A stretch of DNA of 64,000 nt from Plenodomus lindquistii (lineage: Eukaryota > Ascomycota > Dothideomycetes > Pleosporales > Leptosphaeriaceae), in the NCBI GenBank assembly GCA_025504975.1, contig JANUWI010000015.1, positions 248,001-312,000 on the forward strand, written 5' to 3'. Below the pieces are notes generated by a model. The model did no database searches. It was not told the origin of the DNA and saw nothing but the letters and a program-made list of their open reading frames with translations. The translations under genes were made by a program, and so were the position numbers. Below, piece by piece: positions 21,311 through 32,675 of this stretch. The number at the start of each line of letters is the position of its first letter. Within the stretch, counting starts at the first letter, position 1.

Positions 21311-22227
21311 GCTGGGCGAATGGGGTGGTGGTTGTGGCTCGCAGCGTGCGATTGTCTATGTCGTGTGCGATTGTTGGAGGGGCAGACAGGCAGGCGCGAT
21401 GGAGGGTTTGGTGGGGCGGCTTGAGGGCTGTGAGTCGAAAATGTGTCGGGGGTTGTGAGGCGCCGATCGGAGGTGGCGGGGTTGTGATTGGTGCGGGGCA
21501 TGAAGCTCCTCAATCATGGCTCTCACGAGGCGGGAGGCACGATATTCATGAGCAGCATTCATGCATGCAAATACATGTTGGACTCTCCAAAAGCAATGAT
21601 TGTAACAGTAAAACAGAGTATCCATTGCACAGTACAAAATATCCCAATCATCCACACATATCAACATAGCTATATACTGCAGGCGCCCGCGTCCCCAGCC
21701 TGTTCTTCCTCCAACACTTTCATCCAAATCCAATTCAGGACTTTCCCGGCCCATTCAAATCCAAAGAGCTTCGCACCTGCAAACTTCTCCAAGAAAAGAG
21801 CCGCCGAATCTGTGTCTCCCGCCCTACTCAATTACATGTTGCAGTTCCCCCTTCCACCAACCTTGCCCTCCTCGACTTTTGATTCTGTCCAGATAAGAGG
21901 TATACGCGTGATTGTAGAAAACAGGGAGAAGGAAAATGGCAGACTAGACTGTATACAAGCCGTCGATTACTGGAATATCTTGTTGTTATGCTCCTGTAGC
22001 AAAAGGCAAAAAGTGCGATTCGTTGCAATTGAAAACGCCGTTCAAACTCCGCCCGATGATGAAAGCGCAATGATGATGTGCGCTGAATATGCGAAAGCCG
22101 ACGTCAAGACATGTCAAAGGAAAGTCTCTGCGCTAAGCACCGCGGTACTCGCGCCGTTTGAGACCGAAGGATGGGTCGGAATGGTGGAATAAAGTGACCA
22201 AAAGTAGCTGATGGGGTAGAGACGCGA
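21311..22227. other. Intergenic between FRS2 and DUF3405 gene
   Basis: Apart from the candidate exon at 21670-21823, no supported gene. The long plus-strand frame 21488-22192 (234 codons) has no domain or compositional sign of coding. Confidence 0.3.
21670..21823 (-). other. Possible terminal exon of an unidentified gene
   Basis: A minus-strand frame of 51 codons, opened by an acceptor-like TTGAGTAG and closed by TAG at 21670. It encodes a Trp-rich amphipathic tail (FGFEWAGKVLNWIWMKVLEE). A preceding exon could end at the donor GTTGGT near 21870 in matching phase, but its sequence has no recognisable character. Treat as a candidate only. Confidence 0.25.
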
Positions 22228-24419
22228 TCACTCGGACCCCCTCTCGTACTTCACGGGATGGAACAGCGTACTCCTCATACACAATCTGCCGGTTCCATTC
22301 TCCTCCTCAACAGGCCCACCCTTGTCGTTCTCGCGCGAGCCGAGCCATCGCCTCCACCACTCACTGCCAAAGGCAGCATTGTAGTAAAAGCTGCTACCCA
22401 GCTGGTTGTGTTCGCCCCATCCAAACACGCTGTCAGTGGGTTTCGGTGGCTTGTTGAACGTGCCTTCGATGTTCTCTAGTGGCCAGTTGTGGTCAAAGTA
22501 AACGGGATGTGCAGCGTACACGGCCTTTAGACCGTGGTGAAAGGCGACGGACGGTGGCCACATCTCGGGGAACATGTGGTGCTTCATGAGGTAAGTCTCG
22601 CGGTGCATCAAGTCCAACAGACGTTTCGACAGACGCGATACGGTGATGATGGCGCAGCGTCTCGGGGGCTCCGGAAGCTCGAGGTCGTAACCAGTCACGT
22701 CGTCGCGGAAGACCCAGTTTGTTTTCGCAGGATCGAAAATGGGATTGAAGGTGATGATGTCGGCATCTTCACCTACTCCCCATTCGTAGTTGTCCTGGAG
22801 GTACGAGTGTGGTGGTTCCACCTCGGGCGGGCTGGGAAGCATGCCCGTGTTTTCGAACTTGGGAGGGCCCCAGACAGGCTTTTCGTCGCTGTTGTAGAGC
22901 TCCTCCTCGACCATCTCGGTGAAGTTCTTCCAGGATCCGTGCTGTTCTGGGATGTAGTAGCGCGATGATCGCTCCCAGAGACCCTTGCGAGGCTGTCTCT
23001 TGGCCCACTCGCCGATTCGGTTGTGGAACTCGTAATAGTGACCACTGAGACGAAGATCCATCTCCCAGTTCCAGTAGAAGTCGTATTCGGGACGAGCTTG
23101 GGCAAACCATTGTAGGGCAAAGTGAGCACTGCGGTAGACAGAGTGCACGGGTGCTTTGGCGTGGTTGTAAACGTTGTTAGGGAACGGCTCGGGGTAGTAC
23201 ATGCGCATCTGCTGCTCAGACCACAGGGTAGCCATGCCCCAGAATTCCTTAGGAAGGTTGTCCTCGATGACCTTTTGGTAAATTTCTTCAGACGACCAGA
23301 TTGGAAGACTGTCGTCCTTGACGTGGAGCAGGAAGTGCACGTCGTACTCGCCGCCAGACTTGAGCGACAGCTCGTTGATCATTGCGCGGAGAGTCAAAAT
23401 CTGGTAGTCGCTGTACTTGTAGCCGGTCCAGGTACGCAGAATGTATGCGTGGCGCTTGACCTTCTTCTTGGCAGGGCCAGACTCCTCGTTGGCGGTGGAG
23501 TTGTTGGCGAAGCGGTGCAGGTTCTTCTCGTAGCATCGTTTCTGAGCCCCGGCCCAGCTGACCTTGCGGTAATCGACCTTCTTCTCCCAGCTCCAGATCT
23601 TGTCAGAGCCAGCGTGTTCAGACTTGCCGGCCATGTCAAGACCGCCTTCGTCGCGGGAGTACGAGTAGCCGTATGGTCCGAAGCGGCCGAATCGATCGAA
23701 GCACTTCTTGTCGTCCATGCCGAGCTCCTCGTACGAGCCGAAGAAGGGTGCAGTCATGTTTTGCGGGATGCCAGGGTATGCGTAGATGTCGGGGAGGTCG
23801 ACCTTTTCCTCCTCGTCGAGGTAGCATGTCTCGGGCTTGTCATGGTCCTTGAGGTACTCGGGCGAGTCGAACTTGTAAGGATCGAAAGGCACGGGGTCAA
23901 GCGGCGGCTCCTTGTTGTCCTTGGACATGTGCGGCCACTTGGGCTTGATGTTGTCCTCGGGGTCGGGGCTCTGCGAGTACTTGACATAGTCCTGCTCCGA
24001 GACCCAGTCGCCGTAGGGCACGAGGGTACGGACGCCGTTGAAGAAACCATTCAGGCTAGAGCTGTCAGCACTGTTGTGGCACGTTGCGGCCTTGCTTACC
24101 GAGGGTAGTGCTCCCAGTGGTACTGTTTCCTGTCCTCGCCGGACCGCTGTTGCGAGTTCCACCTGTGTCGCCTATAGATTCCCGTGCCGAGCATCGACGC
24201 CAGCACGACAATGGTGACGGCGAGGGTGAGCAGGCGCGCAAACGACAGACGCGGGCGCTGGATGCGGTTCGTCCAGGTGGGGCGGGCGGCCTTGTTGGCC
24301 CACGACTTGCTGCTGAAGAGCGGCAGCGGCGACGAGGCCTGGCTCTCGTTGGGGACCTTTTCGTAGTTGAAGCGCGTGCGGATGAACAGCTTGCCCGGGT
24401 TGAAGCGTGACGACGCCAT
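22228..24419 (-). CDS. DUF3405 family type II membrane protein
   Basis: Two exons (24419-24100, 24055-22228; the split codon makes Arg) give 715 residues. A single membrane anchor lies near residues 58-80 (RLLTLAVTIVVLASMLGTGI) after a short basic cytosolic tail, the topology of Golgi glycosyltransferases. The lumenal part is the conserved fungal DUF3405 domain: HAYILRTWTGYKYSDYQILT, EYDVHFLLHVKDDSLPIW, YNHAKAPVHSVYRSAHFALQ, ARPEYDFYWNWEMDLRLSGH and, near the end, FGWGEHNQLGSSFYYNAAFG. The E-M-D-L-R segment resembles a DxD-like metal site. Biochemical function is not established for the family; a glycan-processing role is inferred from topology. Confidence 0.9.
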
Positions 24420-25494
24420 TGTGGGAGACGGGCAAGTGTGTGCGTGTGTGTGAGAGATGCTCTGCAGCTGCGTGGGTGCTTATCGCATCTGCGGCGAGGC
24501 CCAAAGCGGTCGGTGCCAGAGGGTTCGCAGGCGCAGGCGCAGGCGGCTGATTAGGGGCTGGCGGAACCGTGTAGCGCCAGTGGTGTAGCGGGCCGGGTCG
24601 TGTCAGAGGGCGACAGTCTGGGGGCACTTGGGACGACTGCGGCGGCGGCGGAGAGTGAAACGAGTGACTGTCGTGGGGACCGAAGGCAGAGCGAGGTCGA
24701 CGGTGTTTGAGCGCAGCGCAGGCGGTCCGTTGGGAAGAATGGCCGGGCGGAGAAGGAGCGACCCTTTTTCGCCCCCCATAGGGGTTCTAGCGCCGGCCGG
24801 TAGCGCACCACAACTGCACCAGTGCAGGGCCCGTCCGCACTCTGGAGCTTTCTCTTTGCACACCAAGCCAATGCGCGCCGGTGGGAATACCAAGACCAGA
24901 CACGGGCGCCGGATGCATCCCCCAAATTATTGATGGCGATAGTCTACCGTCGCCCGTTGACCGTGGATTCAAGTCGTGCTCCCAGTGCTCACCAACATTC
25001 TGCGATGCTAGTCCAGACGTTATCGCGACATGCGCTGCCGGCCAATTCCCCGCCGCCCAGCTATCACCTCACTCCCCCATGTGCACGAGGCATGCGGCAT
25101 GCCTCACGCCTACCAGCCGCCAGCGCGGGAGCCCTTCCCGTCGTCTCAACAACAGCCGCAGCCGGCCACACTCCAGCTGAGGCACCTGAGGCACTATTGC
25201 AGGGCGTTGCGGTGTTCTCGCAGACTCTTGACGGCTGTCTGCACCCCTTCCCCATGGCCACAGTCTTCCTCTTCCTCTCTCTTGATCACTGCAATCGAGT
25301 GATGGCATGCTCCCCCTGTTCAATATCGCCCGATGCCCGCCCCTGGCCAAGTTCGCATCAAACACTGCAATCCCATTCGCTGCATTGTGGATGACCAATC
25401 ACGCTAGTGGTGCCAGTGCTTACGCGTCCATGTTCGCCACCTCAACCCGTACAGAAAAGCATTGCCTGAGCCTCTAAAAATACCACACTCCTCT

Positions 25495-25518
25495 TGAGTC
25501 TTGGGTCTTGGGTCTTGG
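25495..25518 (+). repeat. Three tandem GTCTTGG heptamers
   Basis: The unit GTCTTGG occurs three times in a row, followed by extra G. Short, of unknown role. Confidence 0.7.
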
Positions 25519-27045
25519 GGGCAGTGGAGTCTCCTGCAAAAGCACTGGACTGTGAGACGACTTGAGCGCAGTCTCACCACAGCCCTGCACTTTGCCCCAT
25601 GACCCTTTTCCCAACTGCCACCACCGTCTTACCTGCATAACACCCGTTGATGTCGCAACGTCTCTCTTATCCATCCCATGTCCATCCCGCCCCGCGCCCA
25701 GAACCGATCCTCCAGAATCCCCTAGTCAGCACAACCGCTTTCGACGTCCACCCTCCCGCGCAATGACGTTGCATCCGCGAAGATCTCGCGTGTTACACCG
25801 TGCAATGGAATCATTCTCCAATTCAATCCCATCAATGATCAGGCGCCATCTTGATCCTTGGCAATCCCCGGACCTAATTCCACTCTCAAACACGCGCAGC
25901 CACCACGGTTGCAGCCAACGCCTCTCAACGGGGCGCTTTTGGGACACCTGCCAGGTAAACTGTAATCTGCTAGTTTGCACAGCGAGAGCATGCATGTAGC
26001 TGCGAAGCTCACCTTCCATGTCTACCCTACATGTGTATATGTGTTGTAGGCGGTACTCCACGGCTGCTGCCGAGGCAACAACTGCACTTCCTGCATCGTC
26101 GCTCCAACAACATGATGCAGGAACAAAAAAAAAGCAGCGCCATTAACTAGCCCCCATCTCCACAAAATTTGCAGCGCCAGGCAGGGCCCAAGCGGTTCCG
26201 GTGAAGTAACGCCGAGTTTCTCGCCGGCTGTCGTGATGCTTTGCAGCGAGACGCGAACTGGAAGATTTGATCCACTGGGCGCTGGGCTACGTCATTTTAC
26301 GCGGTCCGTGCAAACGGCTTTAATGCGTGGGTGTTGACTCTATTGTACCACTGAATTCGCTACTCTAGTCAAACGATCGACGCATACACAGTATGGGACT
26401 CTATACTTCATCATCCTGAGAAACAGCCGGCCTACAGCATGCGATCCAAAAATTTGAGTAAATGTATTGAATGCGAAGAACGCATCACGTACAATCTACT
26501 AAGATTAGATCTCCCAACCCTGATTCCGATCTTTGCATTACCCATGCATACCCACAAGTCCCGAGTCTGAGTGAGTCCACAATTATGCAAGAAAGGTATT
26601 GTATAACGCGTCGCGACGCGCAAACATAATATCTGGTGTACTCCACACACATTACAAAACTCTCAAGAGTACTCCACATGCTCCAGTTTTTTGCAGCCTC
26701 GTCTTCGTTGCTTAGGAATACTCTCACTGTGTAAACACAATATACGGCTGGGATGTAGCTTTGTGCATGTTAGTAACAACTGCTTGCTGAACACAAGTTA
26801 ATCGTACAACGCAGTATAGTTTATAGTTATCACATACACATCGAGTAGTGTGGTGTGTTATCTCTAATATCAAGTGCGTGTTTCTCACATTGCAACCCTC
26901 TATCCATATTCATACCCTGTTTGTTACTAAGGCTAATTCCATTCAAACCAAACCAAATCTTTCTACCCACCTCATACAAGATAAACCCACCAGGAAAGTG
27001 TACTGCACGTCGATCGATCATCTCAACGTATCAAATACATTATCC

Positions 27046-27048
27046 ACA

Positions 27049-27080
<32 letters not shown>
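27046..27080 (+). repeat. CACG tetranucleotide microsatellite
   Basis: About nine uninterrupted CACG units in non-coding sequence. A likely polymorphic marker. Confidence 0.9.
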
Positions 27081-27904
27081 TGTAAATCATACAAAGCAAC
27101 ACTCACACACCATGCATCAATACACCCATCAACAGACAGACTCTGATGTACGAATTCCTTACTCCACCAACATGACGAGCTTCGTACACCACTTCCTCTC
27201 TGCGGTGCACGTCTGGCCAACCTCCCTTATCAAAAAAAAAACGACAACAGCATATAGTATAATAGTGCGCGTATTTCTACGCCGTCACTCCAGACGTCCG
27301 AATAAGAGAACTTTGCTATATTGATTAAACACTGCGGGATAGCCTAGCGGCAAGTGCGTACATCTCGATCCTGGCTGAGAGTATTGCAGCGGGGGGACGG
27401 TGATGTGTGCTAGAGAGGTTGCGGGGTGGGCGGGGGGTTTGGAGTATCGCCGGGTAGGAGGGGATGAGGGGAGACATCGGGAGGTGGTGAGGAGTATAAG
27501 TGAAGTACAGGAATGGGTGTAAGGTATGGGTTGTTGGCGCGGTGGTGATGAGCGTGGGAGAGGTTTTGAAGTCTCGAGTCTGTGGGATTGTATGGGTATA
27601 TATGTTATTCTGGCACAGGTGTCTATCTGTATATGGTGTGCGTAGTGTGTGGTGGTGTGTTGGCCAGAGACATGACACTGGAGAGTTACCACTAGCTGAA
27701 CGCACCGGCTCTGCAAGCTTGTACCTGGGAAAGTAGTGCATGCTGGTTCCGCGGACGGCTTGGCTCGGCTCGGTGGTCGTGTGAAGTGAGATGGTTGGTG
27801 CTGATGAAGCTTGCCCGCTGCTTAGACGTCGTGAAGTCTCGTGGAGAGCGTGGCTTGCTCATCAAGACATGTATTCGTAGGCCATCAATCTCCATCTCCC
27901 TCAT

Positions 27905-28633
27905 TCATCCATCCCTCTCCAAACTCTCCTTGACATCCTGCGCAATGGCCTTATTCCTCGCGCCCTTGTAAATCCAACTCTCATGCTGCTCTCCACCGCC
28001 ATACTTCTCCCTCATCCACGCCAACCCATCTTGACTCAATCCAAACCCCAACCCCACAAGCAAGCCCAACCTAATCGTCCTCGCAGCCATCGTAACAGGA
28101 AACCCATGAACCGCACTCCACAACCCACCCACCACCATGCCCGCTGCCGCACTACTCCCCGCGTCCCGACATCCCTGCATCCCACCCTCAATCTTCCGCA
28201 TATCCAATTCATCAACGCCCTCCATCTCGCTCACCGTTCGTCCTGCTCTCCACGTACCCCTAAAGACATCAAGACTCTCCTCCACAATAAAGAAAACGCT
28301 ACTCCAGGCGGCGATGTATGCGCCCTTGCGGAGGCCTTCCACGACACCATGCTTCCACTTGTAGTAGTTCTTCGACTTGTGGTACAGGTACCAGCCTGGA
28401 TTTGAAATGGGTAGACGGTGTGCGTTTTCGGCGCGGAAGCGGAGGGAGGCGGCATGCCCGGCGTTTATGGAGCCGAGTGTGAAGCCGGATGTGAAGGCGA
28501 GGGCGGTGGTGAGGAGGAGGCGTCGGTCGAAGGGCATGCCGAGGCGGGGGGTGGTTGTGAAGGGTTGTGTGGGTGAAGGTCTTGAGGACGTCTCTGAGGA
28601 GATTGGGGTTGAGTCCTGTTGGAATGTGGCCAT
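27905..28633 (-). CDS. Probable mitochondrial membrane protein, Tim17/22/23-like
   Basis: Single exon of 242 residues starting at the ATG at 28633. A Ser/Thr/Pro-rich N-terminus is followed by glycine-rich hydrophobic segments spaced as in the Tim17/22/23/PMP24 fold: LLLTTALAFTSGFTLGSINA, AYIAAWSSVFFIVEESLDVF, SSAAAGMVVGGLWSAVHG and LGLLVGLGFGLSQDGLAWM. The segment WYLYHKSKNYYKWKHGVVEG sits between helices 1 and 2. Glycine spacing and length suggest an inner-membrane protein such as an import or complex I assembly factor, but the subfamily is uncertain. Divergent from the next gene across about 530 bases. Confidence 0.6.
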   Translation of the reverse strand: MATFQQDSTPISSETSSRPSPTQPFTTTPRLGMPFDRRLLLTTALAFTSGFTLGSINAGHAASLRFRAENAHRLPISNPGWYLYHKSKNYYKWKHGVVEGLRKGAYIAAWSSVFFIVEESLDVFRGTWRAGRTVSEMEGVDELDMRKIEGGMQGCRDAGSSAAAGMVVGGLWSAVHGFPVTMAARTIRLGLLVGLGFGLSQDGLAWMREKYGGGEQHESWIYKGARNKAIAQDVKESLERDG

Positions 28634-29164
28634 TGTGAGTGTTCTGAGGCCCTAAAGGGCGGGGGTATGGTATCGTATGTATCGAACGGTGTAGATTCGA
28701 GAATGCTGCGGTGGGTGCGGAGGTGCTGCGGGGAACGACGTCAATGTATCTACCGGCTGTGCGTACAATTCAGTTTTGAAGTCGCAGTGGAATGACAGTG
28801 GTGGCCTTCTTTGTGGCAGCGACGAGTATACGACGGTCAATAGTGAGTGGAGTATGTTCAGGGTGTCTGCGCCGACTTCACGGTGCTCGAAGTTTGACCG
28901 CGGAAGAGCTGAACTGCCAAGACATTGCGACAAGGGTCTTGCAGTCCGTCGCGCCTTCCTCCTCCCCGCATACCCCACCTTCAGTCTTCCACGAACGCGT
29001 CTCTACAACTGAAAGGGCTTCCAAACTCTCACCACCGCTGTTCTACTTCATGAAAGACGCGTTTTTCTTGCGTAACTTGCCAGAGCCCACTTTTCTTTCA
29101 TCGCCACCTCGTCAAAGACGCTTGAAGCTCCCTCAAGCAGTACTCTGCCCACACATCAAGCACC
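28634..29164. other. Shared upstream region of divergent genes
   Basis: 530 bases between two start codons facing away from each other. No separate gene seen; probably a bidirectional promoter. Confidence 0.35.
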
Positions 29165-29737
29165 ATGACGGCACCTTCACCCCAAACCTGGACGCTACGC
29201 CTCAAAGCTCACAAGACCACCGTGCTACTACACGTCGACCCATTAGAATCTTTCAGCAGTATCAAGGCCCGGCTCTACGATGCGCTCCAGGAAACTGGCC
29301 TCAAGCACCGTGAGACCAATGAGCAGATACCACTACCCTCGTCACCCGCCGACATCCAACTCGGTCGCCCAATCAACGTCAACGATGCATCAGAAGGCTT
29401 TCAACTGGGCGAATGGGAGTACCCTGCAGGCGACGAAGAGGAGGATACCGCCAAGGGCAAGGGCAAAGGGAAAGCCGTCAAGAAGACAAATGGCGATTTG
29501 AAAGACCTGAAAGCTTGCCCGAAAGGTGCGGGCATGAAAGACGGTGCAGTGCTTTCCTTCCGGTGGGTAGGCGATGGGTTCTGGGACGGCGACGATGAGG
29601 ATATGGATCTCGAAGACAACAAGCGAAGAGGTGGAAAGGAGCCGGATATGTGGGGTGTCAAGCTCGCGAGCTTTGAAGATGCGTATGGTGTCGAGAACGA
29701 GGCCGATGTTGGCGGTGGGCGCGAGTTCGAGGGCTGA
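29165..29737 (+). CDS. Uncharacterised protein with ubiquitin-like N-terminal region
   Basis: Single exon, 190 residues, with an ATG in good context (CACCATGAC). The first 90 residues read as a beta-grasp-like unit: two strands (WTLRLKAHKTTVLLHVDP), a helix (SSIKARLYDALQETGL) and later short strands. The middle is a basic KGKGKGKAVKK linker. The C-terminal half has SFRWVGDGFWDGDDEDMDLE and ends in an acidic tail. No catalytic motif. The predicted protein is cytosolic or nuclear. A conserved fungal orphan is likely, but I cannot name it. Confidence 0.65.
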   Translation: MTAPSPQTWTLRLKAHKTTVLLHVDPLESFSSIKARLYDALQETGLKHRETNEQIPLPSSPADIQLGRPINVNDASEGFQLGEWEYPAGDEEEDTAKGKGKGKAVKKTNGDLKDLKACPKGAGMKDGAVLSFRWVGDGFWDGDDEDMDLEDNKRRGGKEPDMWGVKLASFEDAYGVENEADVGGGREFEG

Positions 29738-30333
29738 GTCGCTATCCGGTAGTCTACAGTCGCCTAAAAGATGCTCAACCATCAACTAGGCCATTGCTGT
29801 TGGCTGTGATGCCAATTATTGTGTACCCATGGACGAACTTCAGACCTCGAGACGATCAACAAGATGTGGTTCCTTACATCAGCACTGCCCCGCCATCGTT
29901 TACCGAATCAATTCGAGCCAACACCGCTGCGCCCCATGGACCGGCCTATGATTCGCTACAGATCTTACACGAGATCATTTAGTGGAGCGATTGTTGCGTC
30001 TGGAAAGCACAGCCACATGTAAACTTCTACATTTACATGTTCTTGGTCCCTCTGAAACCAGGTCTCAATCCTCCAGCTGGAGACACGTTAAACTGGATAT
30101 ACAACACAATATACACGTAAGGTGTCTTCTCTCGCGTTCTCACAAACCTCTTTCGCTTTTGCTTTCGCTCAAACATATTTGCGTAGCACGCGTGCAGCCG
30201 CAGTCGTAGCCTTATCGTCACACAACTTGAGGCTGCTTGCGGCAGGTGAATCGACCATCTTTCTGGCACATTCAGAACTGGTGTTGGACTCTACAAATTG
30301 CGAGCTCCTGCACCTGTTCTCGTACACCACAGC
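29738..30333. other. Intergenic, upstream of first HET gene
   Basis: No coding or repeat structure recognised in about 600 bases. Confidence 0.3.
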
Positions 30334-32367
30334 ATGACGCAGATTTCTCCTGACGCGGACTGCGATCCCCTGTTTCAGATACCTGAGTATAAGGTTCTCA
30401 AGTTCAAGCACCACCCTCTGGATCACACCAAGCAGTCTCTTCGTCTCGTTCGCATACTCCCAGAACTATCTCTGGAAGGCGAGATACAGTGCATTCTCTC
30501 GCACGCGAGCGTTAGTGCTTCTTATACTTGTCTCTCATATCGATGGGGTGCTGCAGACGGAACACAAGATATTATTATCAACGGCGGAAAATTTCCTATA
30601 CGTAGGAACTTACTGGATTTCCTGCAGATCATACAGCGCAGACTGTGGACTCATGGAGTCGCAACAAGGCAGCAATCAGGCCCCAATGCTAGCACAAGCC
30701 GACCCCCGGGAGCGGACGTCGGTACCATTGAGGAACCTAGAAGTCTTCGCGGCCAAGACCTCATAACTGGAACAGTAAGCCGTCGGTTCCGGTCTAAAGA
30801 GGTTTGCGACACATCACACCCGTACTGGATTGACGCTGTGTGCATTGACCAGAACAACCTTGAGGAGAAGAACCACCAGGTCGAACAGATGGGATCAATT
30901 TACTCGAATGCTACTGCTGTTGAAGTCTGGCTTGGTCGTCGCTCCTTACATCACTCACCTGTATTTTCTACTCTACTACGTACGACTGAAGGAACCCAAG
31001 TAGACACGAATTGTGTTCTAGAGATGATCGTTTTTAATCCGTACTGGAGCCGTGCTTGGATTACACAGGAGATCCTGCTCGCCCGTCGTATCAGTGTGCA
31101 TCTAGATAATGAGTCTATCGGGTTCGAAGAGATGATCAAGTGTATCGAGCTCATTCCCTTTTCAAATTACCACAAGAAGGCTATACTCAAGAGCGATTTC
31201 GTCCAAATCGCCAGACGTTGGCGCAAGAAAGCCGGGCCTGACAACTTGATTGCTTTACTGGCCGACTTCCATTCCAAGGACTGCCAGGACAAACGCGACA
31301 ACATTTTTTCACTCCGCTCGTTATGCAGTGACAGCCCACAAGTCAACTACCGCATATCAGCAGACGAGCTCGCCACACAGGTACTTTGTCAGAGCCTAGA
31401 CAAGATTTGTATATGTTCGGCTGCAGTAGTAGCTCGGGCATTAGGCTTCGCAAGTCAGATCTCTCCTCCGTCAAAGAAGCCAAATCTTCAGTCGCCGTAC
31501 CTTGAGTTTGATGCCAAAATTGATAAGGTCATCCCAGGATCAGAGCAACGCCATCTATACAACGGCTGTATTATCGACACATCAAGATACGACCCGGCGG
31601 GTCACTATCTCGACTTTTCATCTACTTGTGAATCCGTCAGCTTCGAGAGGGTAGAGGTTTGGTGGATGACTCGAAGTCGTGAACCCTTCTTGCAATCTCT
31701 CGTCTGCAATCACCCGACCGGTCTCTCTCAGCAAATTGGATATGATTGTCAGCAGATGGAGAGTGTGGACAAAATGAATGGCACTTCAAAAGTGCGTATC
31801 TCCCTGAAAGTGCTTGCTGAACTGTGGCCGAATTCCATTAAGCTATGTCGGCACGCCCTTTCCGGACGAACCAGAGAGCCTGGCAGTTTGATAGGCTACC
31901 CAATGATTCGCGGTCCGGGTAACATGGCCACATATCTAGGTACTCTCCCACCAATCCGGAATGCCGATAGCAGTCGTGATGCCTCGCCAGCAAAACTGCG
32001 GACCGCTAGACTGAGAAGGACAGCGTTCATAGCATATCTCAATCTTGCCAAAGAGATGCAAGAGGCCTCCATGGACTCTGGACTGCATAACGAGAGTCTA
32101 CAATACATGACTTCCACACATTACACCAAAGACACAGAACTTCACGATAATTGGCTGTTAGAAGATTTTACGGAGGGGGGAATTGCAGGTACCAACGATA
32201 GTGATGCTGCTAGCGACAGCCACACAGGAATATGCAATGAGATCAGACACGTACCTGTCCCGATGAACTTTCCTGCCTCGCCAGAGGAGTGTACGCCTAT
32301 TCCGCGAAAGCGTAAGGCTGGCGCGCTAAGTCATGGACCGACTGAGAAAATGCGACGGATTTCCTGA
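30334..32367 (+). CDS. HET-domain protein 1 of a tandem pair
   Basis: Single exon; the first ATG is at 30334, giving 677 residues. The heterokaryon incompatibility (HET) domain spans about residues 64-260. It has the three usual blocks: YTCLSYRWG, WIDAVCIDQNNLEEKNHQV with EVWLG, and YWSRAWITQEILLAR. A short divergent DNIFSLRSLCSD block follows, where family members usually have a RDKIYALLGL-type motif. HET domains are TIR-related and trigger programmed cell death on non-self fusion. The C-terminal 350 residues have no known domain, but share the stretch FSSTCESVS with the next gene. A basic PRKRKAG segment near the end could be a nuclear signal. No damage seen. Same strand as the paralogue 308 bases downstream. 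Confidence 0.92.
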   Translation: MTQISPDADCDPLFQIPEYKVLKFKHHPLDHTKQSLRLVRILPELSLEGEIQCILSHASVSASYTCLSYRWGAADGTQDIIINGGKFPIRRNLLDFLQIIQRRLWTHGVATRQQSGPNASTSRPPGADVGTIEEPRSLRGQDLITGTVSRRFRSKEVCDTSHPYWIDAVCIDQNNLEEKNHQVEQMGSIYSNATAVEVWLGRRSLHHSPVFSTLLRTTEGTQVDTNCVLEMIVFNPYWSRAWITQEILLARRISVHLDNESIGFEEMIKCIELIPFSNYHKKAILKSDFVQIARRWRKKAGPDNLIALLADFHSKDCQDKRDNIFSLRSLCSDSPQVNYRISADELATQVLCQSLDKICICSAAVVARALGFASQISPPSKKPNLQSPYLEFDAKIDKVIPGSEQRHLYNGCIIDTSRYDPAGHYLDFSSTCESVSFERVEVWWMTRSREPFLQSLVCNHPTGLSQQIGYDCQQMESVDKMNGTSKVRISLKVLAELWPNSIKLCRHALSGRTREPGSLIGYPMIRGPGNMATYLGTLPPIRNADSSRDASPAKLRTARLRRTAFIAYLNLAKEMQEASMDSGLHNESLQYMTSTHYTKDTELHDNWLLEDFTEGGIAGTNDSDAASDSHTGICNEIRHVPVPMNFPASPEECTPIPRKRKAGALSHGPTEKMRRIS

Positions 32368-32675
32368 GCGCCAAAGGCATATCGTAGTGTAGGGGAATCA
32401 TGAGGTTTTGTGGTCTGTATACGTAGTTCGGATTCAGAAAGGAGCCGATTAGTGGTCACTTTTAAATGCGTAACGGATGCCTGTGATTGCTTGAGATCCA
32501 AGTAGTTAGGGCTGATTGGATGCCCATCCGCCTGCATTGCACAGCCCACTTCAGCCTCGCGACCTCAGCTCCATCACAAGCAGCGACACCCTATCTTCTC
32601 GCTCACAATTATGACCTTGCTCCTCTGCAAAAGTTCACACTGCTCGACTGAAGCTGAACAGCCCTGACGGTCTTG
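32368..32675. other. Spacer between tandem HET genes
   Basis: 308 bases with no coding signal; carries the terminator of the first and promoter of the second HET gene. Confidence 0.35.

Larger units (their letters stand above)
24420..27904. other. 3.5-kb gene-poor region
   Basis: No frame on either strand has a recognisable domain, signal peptide or believable splice structure. Content: a GC-rich promoter zone next to the DUF3405 gene, a 7-mer repeat at 25495-25518, a CACG tetramer microsatellite at 27046-27080, and a purine-rich stretch around 27390-27560. Non-coding transcripts cannot be excluded. Confidence 0.4.

Noticed and set aside
21488..22192. 234-codon plus-strand frame between FRS2 and the DUF3405 gene
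   Set aside because: Starts at a non-ATG codon, has no motif, signal or compositional support.
23122..24108. 328-codon plus-strand frame
   Set aside because: Antisense shadow of the DUF3405 gene; that gene's motifs and splice phase are clear, while this frame has no domain.
27046..27080. CACG tetramer array as a possible CRISPR or telomeric repeat
   Set aside because: Uniform 4-bp microsatellite with no spacers and not a telomere unit.
27340..27385. Possible tRNA on the plus strand (GGGATAGCCTAGCGGCAAG)
   Set aside because: Resembles a D-arm only; no anticodon stem or T-arm follows.
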